DNA of 64,000 nt from an uncultured SAR86 cluster bacterium (GTDB taxonomy: Bacteria > Pseudomonadota > Gammaproteobacteria > Magnimaribacterales > D2472), in the NCBI GenBank assembly GCA_902528215.1, contig CABZRR010000004.1, forward strand, positions 1 to 64,000, read 5' to 3'. The translations under genes were made by a program, and so were the position numbers. Below the pieces are notes generated by a model that was given only the letters and a program-made list of their open reading frames with translations, searched no databases and was not told where the DNA came from. This document shows, in pieces, positions 49,962-61,503 of this stretch; within the stretch, counting starts at the first letter, position 1; every line of letters starts with the position of its first letter.

Positions 49962-50477
49962 TTAACCTATTTGAGTCTTATATCTTTTATAATTTTCAAT
50001 GTAATGATGAGCATTTAGAGATGTAATAGCTTGTTCCTCCTTGGTGAGATCTTTTTTAATCTTACCTGGAACACCTAATACCATCGATCCATCTGGAACC
50101 TCCATCCCCTCTGTAACTAGTGCTTTTGCTCCGATGATACAATTTTTGCCTATTTTCGCACCATTAAGAATTACTGAACCAATGCCGATAAGAGTACCAT
50201 CTCCAATTTCACATCCATGAAGCATTGCTTGATGACCAACAGTAACAAACTTTCCAATTTTGCATACAAAGCCCGGATCGGTATGTATCACTGAATTATC
50301 CTGTATGTTAGTTCCTTCACCAATAATAATTGGTTCATTATCGCCTCTTAAAGTACAATTGAACCAAATACTAGAATCTTTTGCCATTTGCACATCTCCA
50401 ATAACAGTTGCATCTGGAGCTATCCAAAAATCATCATTCTCAGTGGTCAAGCTTTTATTATTGATATTTATAATCAT
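49962..50477 (-). CDS. Gamma-carbonic anhydrase-family hexapeptide-repeat protein
   Basis: Left-handed beta-helix repeats: WFNCTLRGDNEPIIIGEGTNIQDNSVIHTD, VGHQAMLHGCEIGDGTLIGIGSV. Confidence 0.92.
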   Translation of the reverse strand: MIININNKSLTTENDDFWIAPDATVIGDVQMAKDSSIWFNCTLRGDNEPIIIGEGTNIQDNSVIHTDPGFVCKIGKFVTVGHQAMLHGCEIGDGTLIGIGSVILNGAKIGKNCIIGAKALVTEGMEVPDGSMVLGVPGKIKKDLTKEEQAITSLNAHHYIENYKRYKTQIG

Positions 50478-51061
50478 TTCAATTCCCCTTCTAGTATCTC
50501 TATGTTCGCATCAAAACACACATTTAAAAAGTTTACTGTAATCATTGCAGTAAGACCCCATATCTTTTGATTTTTTATATTCCAAGTGGGTACCTGCCAT
50601 ATACTCCCATGTCTTTCGATGGCTTCCCTTTGGATATTTTCTTTATCTAGTAAAAAATTCAATGGGACTGTAAAAATATCTTGGATCTCTTCATTGGGCT
50701 TAAACGATTGCGGTTTGTCTATGGATGCTACAAATGGATTGACCTCTATTTTATGACGAGAAATTAGATAGTTTAATTTTCCTAATTTTGTAACATTTTC
50801 ACCATTTAAGCTTATCTCTTCAATGGATTCTCTCATAGCCGTTTCATATAAGTTCGAGTCAGTTTTATCTGCTTTACCCCCAGGAAAACTTACTTCGCCA
50901 GAATGAGTGGAAAGATTTCCTGAGCGTTGGGTATAAATTAATTCTGGAGCTTCAATAAATTTTCCATAATTTAAAATAGCTATCAAAACTGAAGCTTGCG
51001 GATTGCCACTTGGGTTTTCGGAATTATTTGAATTTAGTTTATACTTTAGTTTTTCGATCAT
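50474..51061 (-). CDS. NUDIX hydrolase, CoA pyrophosphatase-like
   Basis: GEVSFPGGKADKTDSNLYETAMRESIEEISL. Confidence 0.9.
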   Translation of the reverse strand: MIEKLKYKLNSNNSENPSGNPQASVLIAILNYGKFIEAPELIYTQRSGNLSTHSGEVSFPGGKADKTDSNLYETAMRESIEEISLNGENVTKLGKLNYLISRHKIEVNPFVASIDKPQSFKPNEEIQDIFTVPLNFLLDKENIQREAIERHGSIWQVPTWNIKNQKIWGLTAMITVNFLNVCFDANIEILEGELK

Positions 51062-51112
51062 TATGTAAGTTTAACTTCTTACGAAATTTAATTCTCTAAG
51101 AAAGGAGCACTT

Positions 51113-51649
51113 TTGAGATATTGTTCAAATTGCGGTAGCGATAAAATTGAATTTAAAATTCCTGCTGACGATAATCTAAAACGATATGTCTGTCCTGACT
51201 GTGGATCAATTTTTTATACTAATCCCAATCTAATTGTGGGCACCGTATGCATCAAAAATGAGAAAGTTCTTTTATGTAAAAGAAACATTGAGCCCCGCTT
51301 TGGTAAATGGACATTGCCTGCAGGGTTTATGGAGAATGCAGAAACGCTTCAAGAAGGAGCTTTGAGAGAAACCAAAGAAGAAACCCAAGCTATACCAATA
51401 ATTGTTTCTCCTTATACAGCATTCAGTTTAACTCATATCAGTCAGGTCCACTTTTTTTATTTAGCTGATTTAGGCAATGAAACATTTGGCCCTACTTCAG
51501 AAAGCTCTGAAGTTAAGTTGTTTAAACAAGATGAAATCCCTTGGGAGGAAATTGCATTTCCAACGGTTACTAAAACATTAAAATATTATTATGATGATGT
51601 AGATTCAGGAGAGTTTCCTTTTAGGGAAGAAGCTTTAAAGCTTTGGTAA
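51113..51649 (+). CDS. NUDIX hydrolase with N-terminal zinc ribbon
   Basis: CSNCGS...CPDCGS zinc ribbon, Nudix box GFMENAETLQEGALRETKEETQA; non-ATG (TTG) start likely. Confidence 0.9.
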   Translation: MRYCSNCGSDKIEFKIPADDNLKRYVCPDCGSIFYTNPNLIVGTVCIKNEKVLLCKRNIEPRFGKWTLPAGFMENAETLQEGALRETKEETQAIPIIVSPYTAFSLTHISQVHFFYLADLGNETFGPTSESSEVKLFKQDEIPWEEIAFPTVTKTLKYYYDDVDSGEFPFREEALKLW

Positions 51650-51657
51650 AAAGATAT

Positions 51658-54600
51658 CTATGATCCTTGACTAAATTTATAAGCATTTAAGAAGATTTGC
51701 ATCCAAGGAGAATATTCCTTCCAATTTGATGATTTCCAAGATAATTGTTGTGATCTGAAAACCCTTTCTGGATGAGGCATCATGATGGTTGCTCTTCCGT
51801 CAAGGGAAGTTAAGCCAGTGATACCCTCCGGTGATCCATTTGGATTCAATGGATATATAGATGCCACAGCTCCTTGGTTATCAGTAAATTGAACCGCTAT
51901 TTGATTGTGCTCTGAAAGTTTTTGTAATGCTCCTTTCTTAAATGAGGCTCGTCCCTCTCCATGCGCAACAGCTACAGGAATTTGCCATCCTGCCATGCCA
52001 TCAAACAAAACTGACTTCGATTTAGCAATGGTAACCTGAGATAAACGTGCTTCAAACTGATCAGAATCATTCCAGAGAAACTGTGGCCAATTTTCAGCAC
52101 CTGGAATTAGATCTTTTAAATTGGACAACATCTGGCAACCATTACAAACTCCAAAAGTAAAAGTTTCGGTTCGATTAAAAAAATGCTCGAATGCATCTCT
52201 TACAACTTTGTTATAACTTATGCTTGAAGACCAACCTCCACCAGCCCCAAGAACATCTCCATAAGAAAATCCACCACAAGCTGCTATACCTTGAAATTGA
52301 GAAAGTAAGTTTGAGTTGTCTAGGAGGTCCTGCATATGGACATCTAAGGCATCAAATCCAGCTAATAAAAATGCTGCAGCCATTTCATTTTGACCATTAA
52401 CTCCTTGCTCTCTAAGAATTGCTACCTTGGGCTTTAAATTGTTATTAATCGCTGGAAGTTCAGCAGAAAATTGGAAATTATCTATGGCAACCAAGCCTTG
52501 ATCGTCAAACCTTTCGATCAATTCATATTCTTCTTTTGCACAGGATGGGTTATCTCTAAGGGTTTTTACTGAGTAAGAAGTTTCGCTCCAAGCTTTTTCT
52601 AAATTTACTACTGAATCAGAAAATTGAATCTCATCATAATGAATGATTGAAATTTTTGCATTAGCGCTTTGAACAGCGCACTTTTGATATTGAAGATTTT
52701 TTTGATTTAGAAACTCTAATGCTTGGTCCTCAAAATCGCTATGAAATTGAATAACGGCACCTGTTTCTTCAGCAAAAAGATATTGCATCATTTCCTCATT
52801 TTGAACACTCTCTGGAATGTGAATCTCTATACCTGTCTTATTAGTAAAAGCTAATTCTGAAACAGTGGTAAATAATCCACCATCGGAAATATCATGCAAT
52901 GCAACTATCCAACCTCGATTAATTAGCTCTTGAATTGAATTAAATAAGTTTTTAAGCGATTCAACATCATCAATGTCAGGAACTTCTTGAATACTTGAAG
53001 AAGTAACCTCTTCAAAAATAGAGCCGCCTAATCTAGATCGGTTATTTAAAAATAAGTGATATAAATCCTTTGAACCATTTTCATAAAATTCAGTCGTAAC
53101 AGCCAATGATACGTCCTCAATTGGAGCCATGGCAGTAATAACACCTGATAAGGGGCTCTTTACTTCAAGCTCTTTGTTATCTTCGCTCCATTTTGTCTTC
53201 ATAGACAAAGAATCTTTGCCTACCGGAATAGCTATTCCCAATTCAATACATATGCTCGATAAGGCTTCAACTCCAGTTCTGAGGGCAAAATTTTCTTCCT
53301 CATCACCACACGCTGCCATCCAATTTGCAGAAAGTCTGACTAGATTTAAATCTTTCACAGGAGCAGAGATTAAGTTCATCAGTGCCTCTGCTAAAGCCAT
53401 CCTTAGAGATGCAGCAGGACTTTTAATTGCAAAGGTTGGTTTCTCACCAATTGATAAAACATCTCCTTCATTTCCAAGAAATGATTTTAAAGACATGGCA
53501 TAGTTTGAAGTAGGCACTTGGTATCTTCCCACTAATTGATCTCGAGCCACTAAGCCCCCAACAGATCTATCACCAATGGTAATCAAGAAAGATTTTGAAG
53601 CCACAGTAGGATGAGATAGCACTCTACGAATTGCTTCAGATACATCTATGTCTTTATTAATAAAATTAATTTTTTTGTCTACAGCTGGCTGACTAACCAC
53701 CATGTTGGAAATAGGTAAGTCACCAAAAAGCATTGATAGGGGAACATTTATTGGAAATTCATCTCTTTCAGGATCAAAAACTTCTACTGAATTAGATGAG
53801 GTAGTGTGGCCTACAAAAGCAACGGGGCATCTTTCTCTTCGACATATATTTTCAAAAATTTCTCTGTTAGATTTTTTTATCGCCAAAACATAGCGCTCTT
53901 GCGATTCATTTGACCAAACCTCCATAGGAGAGAGACTTGGATCGGCAACAGGTATTAAGCTTAAATCTATGTAGACTCCTAGATTACAATCTTTAGCTAA
54001 TTCTGGAATTGCATTTGATAACCCACCTGCTCCAACATCGTGAATAAATTCAATAAGGTTTGGAGACTCAAATGTACATTGATTAATAACCTCCTGACAT
54101 CTTCTCTGCATTTCAGCATTTTCTCTTTGAACAGATGCAAAGTCTAAATCTTCATCGCTTTCTCCAGAGGACATAGATGATGCGGCACCACCTCCTAAAC
54201 CAATTAGCATTGAGGGTCCACCCAAAACAACAACCAAGTCGTCAACTTTTGTTGGATTCTTAATACTATTTCTATCTTTTACTTCCCCAATGCCTCCAGC
54301 TAACATAATTGGTTTGTGATATCCAAATGATTGACCGTCAACGAGGGGTTGTTCAAAAACTCTAAAATAACCAATGGTACTCGGTCTTCCAAATTCATTA
54401 TTAAATGCTGCAGCGCCTATTGGTCCCTCAATCATAATTTGTAAAGGAGATGCAATTCTTGAAGGTTTGTGTTCTGGTCCTTCCCATTTACGAGGAAAGT
54501 CTTTTAATCTTAGATTAGAAACATTGAAGCCAACTAATCCCATTTTTGGCTTTGCCCCTGAGCCTGTGGCGCCTTCATCTCTGATTTCTCCGCCAGAACC

Positions 54601-55512
54601 AGTTGCTGCTCCAGGAAATGGAGAGATGGCCGTAGGATGATTATGAGTTTCAACCTTCAAAGTAGAATTAATTTTTTCAGTTGAAAAGCTATAAGTATTT
54701 TTTAAACTTCTATTAAGCGTCATCACTTCAGCACCTGAAATAACCGCAGCGTTATCTTTGTATGCTGAAATCAAATCAGGTTTACTCCCTTTACTAGTTT
54801 TTTTGATCAGATCAAATAAGGATTCATCTTGAGAAATAGTATCTATAACCCAATTTGCATTAAATATTTTATGTCTACAATGTTCAGAATTAGCTTGAGC
54901 AAACATCATTAGCTCAGCATCGGTAGGATTTCGAAGTACAGATGAATAAAAATGATCTAAGTAATTAATTTCCTCCTCAGATAGTGCCAATCCTAAATCT
55001 TGATTGGCTCTATTAAGTGAATCTTTTGCCGATTTTGAAATATCAATATTTATTAAAGGCTTCCTTTTTGGATCAGTACTCACTAAATCAATATCTTTGG
55101 CGGTCACAAAGACTTCCTGAGTCATGCGATCAAATAAATATGATAGATTCAAATCAGCAGCAGAAATGTTGTTATTAAAAAAGTAACCTAAATACCTTTC
55201 GATGCTTCGTACTCCCAGAATTCCAACATTATTAATAATTTCACCTGTCTTGGATGCCCATGGACTAATAGTCCCAGATCTTGGACCAATAAAAAAATCG
55301 GGTAAATTTGCAGGTTCCTTTGAATTCAATAATTCTGATAACTTTGCATGATCTGAAAAATCGTGAGTTATATCTACAGAATAAAACTCAAAGCTAGTTA
55401 ATGCTTTGATCGGAAAGTCATTTGCTAAATTGAGATAATCGTTGAGAGATGAAATTTTTGACGGCGAGAAACTGGAGGGACCTTGAAGCAGCAAATTAAG
55501 ATTTTTTGACAC
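51658..55512 (-). CDS. purL: Phosphoribosylformylglycinamidine synthase (long form)
   Basis: 1284 aa; QANSEHCRHKIFNANW, KVETHNHPTAISPFPGAATGSGGEIRDE, C-terminal glutaminase GVCNGCQMLSNL. Confidence 0.98.
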   Translation of the reverse strand: MSKNLNLLLQGPSSFSPSKISSLNDYLNLANDFPIKALTSFEFYSVDITHDFSDHAKLSELLNSKEPANLPDFFIGPRSGTISPWASKTGEIINNVGILGVRSIERYLGYFFNNNISAADLNLSYLFDRMTQEVFVTAKDIDLVSTDPKRKPLINIDISKSAKDSLNRANQDLGLALSEEEINYLDHFYSSVLRNPTDAELMMFAQANSEHCRHKIFNANWVIDTISQDESLFDLIKKTSKGSKPDLISAYKDNAAVISGAEVMTLNRSLKNTYSFSTEKINSTLKVETHNHPTAISPFPGAATGSGGEIRDEGATGSGAKPKMGLVGFNVSNLRLKDFPRKWEGPEHKPSRIASPLQIMIEGPIGAAAFNNEFGRPSTIGYFRVFEQPLVDGQSFGYHKPIMLAGGIGEVKDRNSIKNPTKVDDLVVVLGGPSMLIGLGGGAASSMSSGESDEDLDFASVQRENAEMQRRCQEVINQCTFESPNLIEFIHDVGAGGLSNAIPELAKDCNLGVYIDLSLIPVADPSLSPMEVWSNESQERYVLAIKKSNREIFENICRRERCPVAFVGHTTSSNSVEVFDPERDEFPINVPLSMLFGDLPISNMVVSQPAVDKKINFINKDIDVSEAIRRVLSHPTVASKSFLITIGDRSVGGLVARDQLVGRYQVPTSNYAMSLKSFLGNEGDVLSIGEKPTFAIKSPAASLRMALAEALMNLISAPVKDLNLVRLSANWMAACGDEEENFALRTGVEALSSICIELGIAIPVGKDSLSMKTKWSEDNKELEVKSPLSGVITAMAPIEDVSLAVTTEFYENGSKDLYHLFLNNRSRLGGSIFEEVTSSSIQEVPDIDDVESLKNLFNSIQELINRGWIVALHDISDGGLFTTVSELAFTNKTGIEIHIPESVQNEEMMQYLFAEETGAVIQFHSDFEDQALEFLNQKNLQYQKCAVQSANAKISIIHYDEIQFSDSVVNLEKAWSETSYSVKTLRDNPSCAKEEYELIERFDDQGLVAIDNFQFSAELPAINNNLKPKVAILREQGVNGQNEMAAAFLLAGFDALDVHMQDLLDNSNLLSQFQGIAACGGFSYGDVLGAGGGWSSSISYNKVVRDAFEHFFNRTETFTFGVCNGCQMLSNLKDLIPGAENWPQFLWNDSDQFEARLSQVTIAKSKSVLFDGMAGWQIPVAVAHGEGRASFKKGALQKLSEHNQIAVQFTDNQGAVASIYPLNPNGSPEGITGLTSLDGRATIMMPHPERVFRSQQLSWKSSNWKEYSPWMQIFLNAYKFSQGS

Positions 55513-55578
55513 CAGCTCTCTAGTAAAATATTGTAATAATTAATTATAAGGGTCTTTAAAATTAAAAAAATAAAAACA

Positions 55579-56271
55579 GTGAAATTCCTTACAAAAAACT
55601 CAATTTTTTTTATCCTTATATTTGGTTTCTATTCTTGCACAAAAGACATTTCGAAAACTCCACTCTCAGTTTATTGCAACATAATTAATGAAAAACTATA
55701 TTCATTCTCTAGGCTAAGTGATTTTGAAAAAAAGAAATTTGACGAATTAAAGCAATCAAGATTCCATAAATATGAAGATGATTTTCATGAAGCAGCAGAA
55801 AGATTTGGTATTGAATGGGAGCTTCTTGCTGCAGTAGCTTTTCAAGAATCTCAATGGAATCCAAAAGCACGATCAGCGACGCAAGTTAAAGGTATGATGA
55901 TGTTAACACTCCCCACGGCAGCTTCAGTAGGCGTAACAAATCGATTAGATCCAATCCAAAGCATTCATGGAGGAGCTCAGTATATTTCAGATCTTAAGTC
56001 TAATAATATCTATGGTACTTCCTCAGGTGACAAGATTGCATTCATATTAGCCTCCTATAACTTGGGCACTACAAATATAAGAAATGCAATAAACACAATT
56101 GGTAAAAAGCCTGTTGAAGTGACTTGGTTAGATTTGGAAGGATATTTACTAAATTTGAAAACCTCGATGGATTCAGAAAACTATTCTAGAGGCCAGCAAA
56201 CTGTTGATTTTGTTGAAAGAGTTAGAGACTATTATTATCTTTTGCTAGCTCAAAATTGTAATAATAGCTAA
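55579..56271 (+). CDS. Lytic transglycosylase, MltF-like lipoprotein
   Basis: Lipobox-like GFYSC; AVAFQESQWNPKARSATQVKGMMMLTLPTA catalytic Glu motif. Confidence 0.9.
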   Translation: MKFLTKNSIFFILIFGFYSCTKDISKTPLSVYCNIINEKLYSFSRLSDFEKKKFDELKQSRFHKYEDDFHEAAERFGIEWELLAAVAFQESQWNPKARSATQVKGMMMLTLPTAASVGVTNRLDPIQSIHGGAQYISDLKSNNIYGTSSGDKIAFILASYNLGTTNIRNAINTIGKKPVEVTWLDLEGYLLNLKTSMDSENYSRGQQTVDFVERVRDYYYLLLAQNCNNS

Positions 56272-56273
56272 AT

Positions 56274-58283
56274 TTAAGAATTAAGAAGTTGCCACTTTAG
56301 ATTTTTAATTTGATCTCTGCAAAATGCAGCCTTTTCATATTCAGTTTCTTTAGCATAGATGTACATCTGCTCTTCTAGTTTGTTAATTGACTCTGAAATC
56401 TTATCCTGGGATGTATTATTAATTTTAAAAGGTAGTTCTTTTTCAAAATACTGAGGTTTGGTTTTCTTAGCCTGCTTGGTGACTCTTGCTCCCTCCATAA
56501 CATCTTTAATATCTTTTACAATTGTTGTTGGAATTATGCTGTTATCTTTGTTAAATTTAACTTGTATTTTCCTTCTACGAGACATCTCATCCATTGCTCT
56601 TTGCATGGAACCTGTAACTTTATCGGCATACATAATTGCCTTGCCTCGAATATTTCTTGCTGCCCTTCCAACTGTTTGAATAAGTGTAACTTCTGACCTT
56701 AAAAAGCCCTCTTTGTCTGCATCTAAAATTGCAACTAAACTAACCTCAGGAATATCTAGACCCTCTCTTAATAAATTAATACCCACCAAAACATCAAAAT
56801 GTCCCAATCTAAGATCTCTAATAATCTCTGTTCTTTCCACTGTATCTATATCAGAATGCATATAACGAGTTCTAATTCCATTTTCTTCTAAGTAATCTGT
56901 TAAATCTTCAGCCATGCGTTTTGTAAGAGTTGTTATGAGCACTCTTTCTTTTAACGCTGCTCTTTCATTACACTCACCAATGACATCATCGATTTGAGAA
57001 GTAGCTGGTCTTACTTCAATCTCCGGATCAATTAACCCAGTGGGTCTAACAAGCAATTCTGCAACATTATCGCAATGCTCTAACTCATATTTACCCGGAG
57101 TTGCAGATACATAAATCTTTTGAGGAGTAACATCCTCCCATTCTTCAAACCTTAATGGACGATTATCCAGTGCAGATGGTAATCTAAATCCATAATCGAC
57201 AAGGGTTTCTTTCCTCGATCGATCACCCTTATACATACCTCCGATCTGAGGAACTGATACATGAGACTCATCCATAAAAACAATTGCATTTTTAGGTAAA
57301 TAGTCAAAAAGACATGGAGGTGGCTCTCCTGGATTTCGACCAGAAAGATAGCGAGAATAATTTTCAATTCCCTGACAATATCCAAGTTCCTGCATCATCT
57401 CTAAATCATAAGTTGTTCGCTCTTGCAATCTTTGAGCTTCAACCAATTTATTATTGTCCTTTAAATACTCAATCCTTTTTTTTAGCTCTTCACGAACGGT
57501 TTTAAGACAATCTAAAATCGTCTCTTTAGGTGTCACATAATGAGTTTTTGGATAAATAGTTGCACGAGGAGTTTCATTAATTACCTCTCCAGTTAATGGA
57601 TCTATCCATAAAAGACGTTCCACCTCATCTCCAAATAATTCAATCCTAAGAGCATCTTTTTCAGAATCAGCAGGATAGATATCAATAACATCTCCTCTAA
57701 CCCTAAAAGTTGCGCGTCTAAAATCAATATCATTTCGTGTATATTGCATTGAAGATAAACGACGCAAAATTGTTCTTTGATCTATTGTCTCGCCCCTATC
57801 TAAATGCAGAATCATATTCAGATAAGATTCAGGAGCGCCCAATCCATATATCGCTGATACAGTAGCAACAACAATTGTGTCATTTCTTTCTAATAAAGCT
57901 TTTGTTGCGGAAAGTCTCATTTGCTCAATATGTTCGTTAATTGAAGCATCTTTGGCTATGTAAGTATCCGATGTAGGTACATATGCTTCAGGCTGATAAT
58001 AATCGTAATAAGACACAAAATATTCGACAGAATTTTTTGGGAAAAAATCTTTTAGCTCTCCATATAATTGAGCTGCTAGTGTTTTATTAGGCGCCATAAC
58101 CACAGCAGGTCTTTGAGTTGACTCAATAATTTTAGCCATAGTATAAGTTTTACCTGATCCTGTTACACCAAGTAAAACTTGATGCAATAATCCATCATTT
58201 AAACCACTTACCAAAGTTTCAATTGCTTTTGGTTGACTGCCAGCAGGCTCAAATGGAGATGTTACTGTTAAACTTTTTGTCAT
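56274..58283 (-). CDS. uvrB: Excinuclease ABC subunit B
   Basis: [30 protein letters not shown]-terminal UVR motif. Confidence 0.98.
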   Translation of the reverse strand: MTKSLTVTSPFEPAGSQPKAIETLVSGLNDGLLHQVLLGVTGSGKTYTMAKIIESTQRPAVVMAPNKTLAAQLYGELKDFFPKNSVEYFVSYYDYYQPEAYVPTSDTYIAKDASINEHIEQMRLSATKALLERNDTIVVATVSAIYGLGAPESYLNMILHLDRGETIDQRTILRRLSSMQYTRNDIDFRRATFRVRGDVIDIYPADSEKDALRIELFGDEVERLLWIDPLTGEVINETPRATIYPKTHYVTPKETILDCLKTVREELKKRIEYLKDNNKLVEAQRLQERTTYDLEMMQELGYCQGIENYSRYLSGRNPGEPPPCLFDYLPKNAIVFMDESHVSVPQIGGMYKGDRSRKETLVDYGFRLPSALDNRPLRFEEWEDVTPQKIYVSATPGKYELEHCDNVAELLVRPTGLIDPEIEVRPATSQIDDVIGECNERAALKERVLITTLTKRMAEDLTDYLEENGIRTRYMHSDIDTVERTEIIRDLRLGHFDVLVGINLLREGLDIPEVSLVAILDADKEGFLRSEVTLIQTVGRAARNIRGKAIMYADKVTGSMQRAMDEMSRRRKIQVKFNKDNSIIPTTIVKDIKDVMEGARVTKQAKKTKPQYFEKELPFKINNTSQDKISESINKLEEQMYIYAKETEYEKAAFCRDQIKNLKWQLLNS

Positions 58284-58329
58284 TATCTTGTTTTACTTTA
58301 CGAATTTTAATTTATAATTTTCAACTTGT

Positions 58330-58404
58330 TCCCTGATAGCTCAGCGGTAGAGCAGTTGACTGTTAATCAATTGGTCCGTGGTTCGATCCCACGTCAGGGA
58401 GCCA
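58330..58404 (+). tRNA. tRNA-Asn (anticodon GTT)
   Basis: TCCCTGA/TCAGGGA acceptor, TTGACTGTTAATCAA anticodon arm, GGTTCGATCCC T-arm, CCA. Confidence 0.95.
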
Positions 58405-58584
58405 TTCTTTTAGCCAATTAATAATTTTAATATATTTGCCCAGCTTATGCATGACGAACTTATGGTGAACTATCTTTTTATTTAATGCTTTGTTTGAATT
58501 AATTTAATTACAAGTCTGTGAATAAAGGTTAAATCTTTGAAAACTTTATTTTTCTTTTCAGGATGTTTCAGTAATAATCATTGA

Positions 58585-59454
58585 ATGAAAAGATTACAAG
58601 ATAAAGTTGCGGTCATAACCGGTGCTGGAAGTGGTATTGGAAAAGAAACAGCATTATTGTTTTTAGAACATGGTGCAAAGGTTGTCTTAGCAGATATCAA
58701 TCAAGAGACTCTTGAAGAAACTTTTGAAATCATAAAACAAAAAAAATTAGATTCGGAAGCATGCACTTCTTTAACTGATGTTTCATCAGAAGCTAATATA
58801 AAAACTACAATTGAACAAGCAGTCGATCATTTCGGTGGTTTAGACGTACTTTTTAATAATGCGGGTATTGGTGGTGCAGTTGGCCCTATTACGCACATTG
58901 ATGCAGATGAGTGGGATAAATCATTTCAAATACTTCTAAAGTCAGTTTTTCTTGGTTCAAAATATGCAGCTAGAGTTATGAAAAAGAATGCCTCAGGCGG
59001 ATCTATTATTAACACTGCATCAATTGCCGGCATGGGAGGTGGATCTGGTCCGCTTGCTTATTCTGCTGCTAAAGCAGGTGTCATTAATTTTTGTAAAAAT
59101 GCTGCTATTGAGCTTGGCGAATTTAAAATTAGAGTTAATGCAATTTCACCAGGAACAATCAACACTCCTTTATTGGCAACTGCGATTGAAGATAGCAAGC
59201 TTGAACAACCCATTAAAGATTTTGGGATGCCAATTGATATAGCATATTCAGCCTTGTTCCTTGCATCAGATGAATCAAGATTCATTACAGGAATTAATCT
59301 GTGCGTTGATGGCGGCCTCACTCTTGATAACTCTGGATTAATGGTGGATGCAGCTGAGCATTATGCAAAAATGGGAATAGAAAGAGTGGTTGGAATGAAT
59401 ATGGGCTCAACAGGCATCGAATCTGTAATTACAGATTTGCAAGATGACGATTAA
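58585..59454 (+). CDS. Short-chain dehydrogenase/reductase
   Basis: VITGAGSGIGKETALLF, NNAGIGG, YSAAKAGVINFCK. Confidence 0.93.
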   Translation: MKRLQDKVAVITGAGSGIGKETALLFLEHGAKVVLADINQETLEETFEIIKQKKLDSEACTSLTDVSSEANIKTTIEQAVDHFGGLDVLFNNAGIGGAVGPITHIDADEWDKSFQILLKSVFLGSKYAARVMKKNASGGSIINTASIAGMGGGSGPLAYSAAKAGVINFCKNAAIELGEFKIRVNAISPGTINTPLLATAIEDSKLEQPIKDFGMPIDIAYSALFLASDESRFITGINLCVDGGLTLDNSGLMVDAAEHYAKMGIERVVGMNMGSTGIESVITDLQDDD

Positions 59455-60821
59455 GATTTCTTCCAGGTAGTTCTGTCACTGGAATCATCAAGTAAAATAC
59501 CCTTAGCTGCTAAATCATCTCTTATTTGATCAGCTCTTTTAAAATCTTTAGCCTCTCTTGCTATGTTTCTCTCTTTTATTTGAGACTCTATTTCCTCATC
59601 AGACAAGCTTGCGCCATATTGAAAGAAAACATCTGGGCTATCATTTAAAAGACCTAGAACCTCACCCAATTTTTTCATAGTAGATGAATACTTAGTTCTT
59701 TCTTGGACATCTTTACAACTATTAATTAACTTTGCCAATTTAAATAGAGTACTGAGGGCCTCAGGAGTATTTAAATCATCATTCATTGAGTCGACAAATT
59801 CTTTGACACTATCTCCGTCTAAATCTGATTCATCTGACGATGCAATCGAGAGGGCTTGATAGAGTCTTGTAAGAGCTGATCTCGCTTGATCTAATGATGC
59901 ATTATCAAAATTTAAAGCACTTCTGTAGTGACTAGAAATTAAATAGTAGCGAATAACTTCTGGATGATAAGAATTGAATAAATCTTTTAACATTGCAAAG
60001 TTACCCAAAGATTTAGACATTTTCTCACCATTAATTTTTAATAAACCTGAATGCATCCAATAATTTGCAAGCTTGCAATTTGATGCACACTCAGATTGAG
60101 CAATCTCATTCTCATGATGAGGAAATAATAAATCTGGACCTCCACCGTGAATGTCAAAATGCTCACCTAAATTTTCCAGTGACATTACTGAACATTCAAT
60201 ATGCCATCCCGGTCTTCCAGGACCCCATGGAGATTCCCATGATGGCTCATTTGGCTTACCGCTTTTCCAAAGTACAAAGTCTAAAGGATCTTCCTTTGAT
60301 TCATCCTCTTCAATTCGCGAACCAGGATTCAATTCATCAATATTTTTGTTTGATAATTTTCCATACTCAGGGAATGTTCGTACTGAAAAAAAAACATCCC
60401 CGCTTTTTGAATGATAAGCATTTCCTTTGTCAATCAAATCAGTAATCATTTTAATCATGCCTTCAATGTGATCAGTAGCTCGTGGTTCTTTGTTTGGTGG
60501 CTCCAATCCAAGTTTAAGAAAATCTTCTTGCATACTGGCTATTGTTCTTGCTGTTAGATCTTCAATCTTCTCTTTATTTTCATAAGCTCTTTCAATGATC
60601 TTGTCATCTATATCAGTAATGTTGCGAATAAAATTTACTTTATAACCTTGATATCGAAGATAACGTGCAAGTATGTCAAAAGCCATCATCGCCCTTGCAT
60701 GACCCAAGTGACAGTTATCATAAACAGTCATTCCACAAACATACATCCCAACCTCACCCTCACGAATGGAAACAAAGTCTTCCTTTTGATTGGTCAAGGA
60801 GTTATAAAACTTAATTGTCAT
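59451..60821 (-). CDS. cysS: Cysteinyl-tRNA synthetase
   Basis: CGMTVYDNCHLGHARAMMAFD, FPHHENEIAQSE, KMSKSLGN. Confidence 0.98.
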   Translation of the reverse strand: MTIKFYNSLTNQKEDFVSIREGEVGMYVCGMTVYDNCHLGHARAMMAFDILARYLRYQGYKVNFIRNITDIDDKIIERAYENKEKIEDLTARTIASMQEDFLKLGLEPPNKEPRATDHIEGMIKMITDLIDKGNAYHSKSGDVFFSVRTFPEYGKLSNKNIDELNPGSRIEEDESKEDPLDFVLWKSGKPNEPSWESPWGPGRPGWHIECSVMSLENLGEHFDIHGGGPDLLFPHHENEIAQSECASNCKLANYWMHSGLLKINGEKMSKSLGNFAMLKDLFNSYHPEVIRYYLISSHYRSALNFDNASLDQARSALTRLYQALSIASSDESDLDGDSVKEFVDSMNDDLNTPEALSTLFKLAKLINSCKDVQERTKYSSTMKKLGEVLGLLNDSPDVFFQYGASLSDEEIESQIKERNIAREAKDFKRADQIRDDLAAKGILLDDSSDRTTWKKS

Positions 60822-60882
60822 CTGTTATTTGATATACGAATCACTTATTATAAAGAACTTAACTGGAATGTAGGTTTTATTA

Positions 60883-61503
60883 ATGTCAAAAATACAAATT
60901 GCCGCCTTAATAACTATTGTAACCATTGTTGCATTAATCTTCTTCCCGTCACCCACTGATCAAAATGATCAAAATGAATATTATCCAGAGGAGGATCAAA
61001 TGTCACTTGTAACTATTTCTACTTCAGCCGGAGACATCCACTTAGAACTTGATGCAGATAATGCGCCCATAACTGTGGCAAACTTTCTAAAATTAGCCGA
61101 AGACGGTTATTACACTGGTACTATTTTTCACAGAATTATCGAAGGGTTTATGGTTCAAGGTGGCGGTCTTGACGAAAATATGGTCCCGAAGCCAACCAAC
61201 ACTGATCCTATTCAAAATGAGGCCAATAATGGATTAAAGAATAACCGTGGCTCAATTGCGATGGCTAGAACCATGGATCCTCATTCTGCAACCGGTCAAT
61301 TTTTCATTAACCATAAAGATAACGACTTTCTAAATCATACGGCTGAAACCTCTCAAGGCTGGGGCTATGCAGTATTTGGCTCTGTTATTGATGGAATGGA
61401 CGTTGTGGATCAGATTGCTCTGAGTATAACCTCCAATGTTGGGGGTTATGCTGATGCTCCTCTTGAACCAACAATTATTAATTCAGTTACAGTGAGTGAA
61501 TGA
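60883..61503 (+). CDS. ppiB: Cyclophilin-type peptidyl-prolyl isomerase, possibly membrane-anchored
   Basis: YYTGTIFHRIIEGFMVQGGG, SATGQFFINHKDNDFLN; N-terminal hydrophobic extension before the canonical MSLVTISTSAGD start at about 61000. Confidence 0.93.
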   Translation: MSKIQIAALITIVTIVALIFFPSPTDQNDQNEYYPEEDQMSLVTISTSAGDIHLELDADNAPITVANFLKLAEDGYYTGTIFHRIIEGFMVQGGGLDENMVPKPTNTDPIQNEANNGLKNNRGSIAMARTMDPHSATGQFFINHKDNDFLNHTAETSQGWGYAVFGSVIDGMDVVDQIALSITSNVGGYADAPLEPTIINSVTVSE

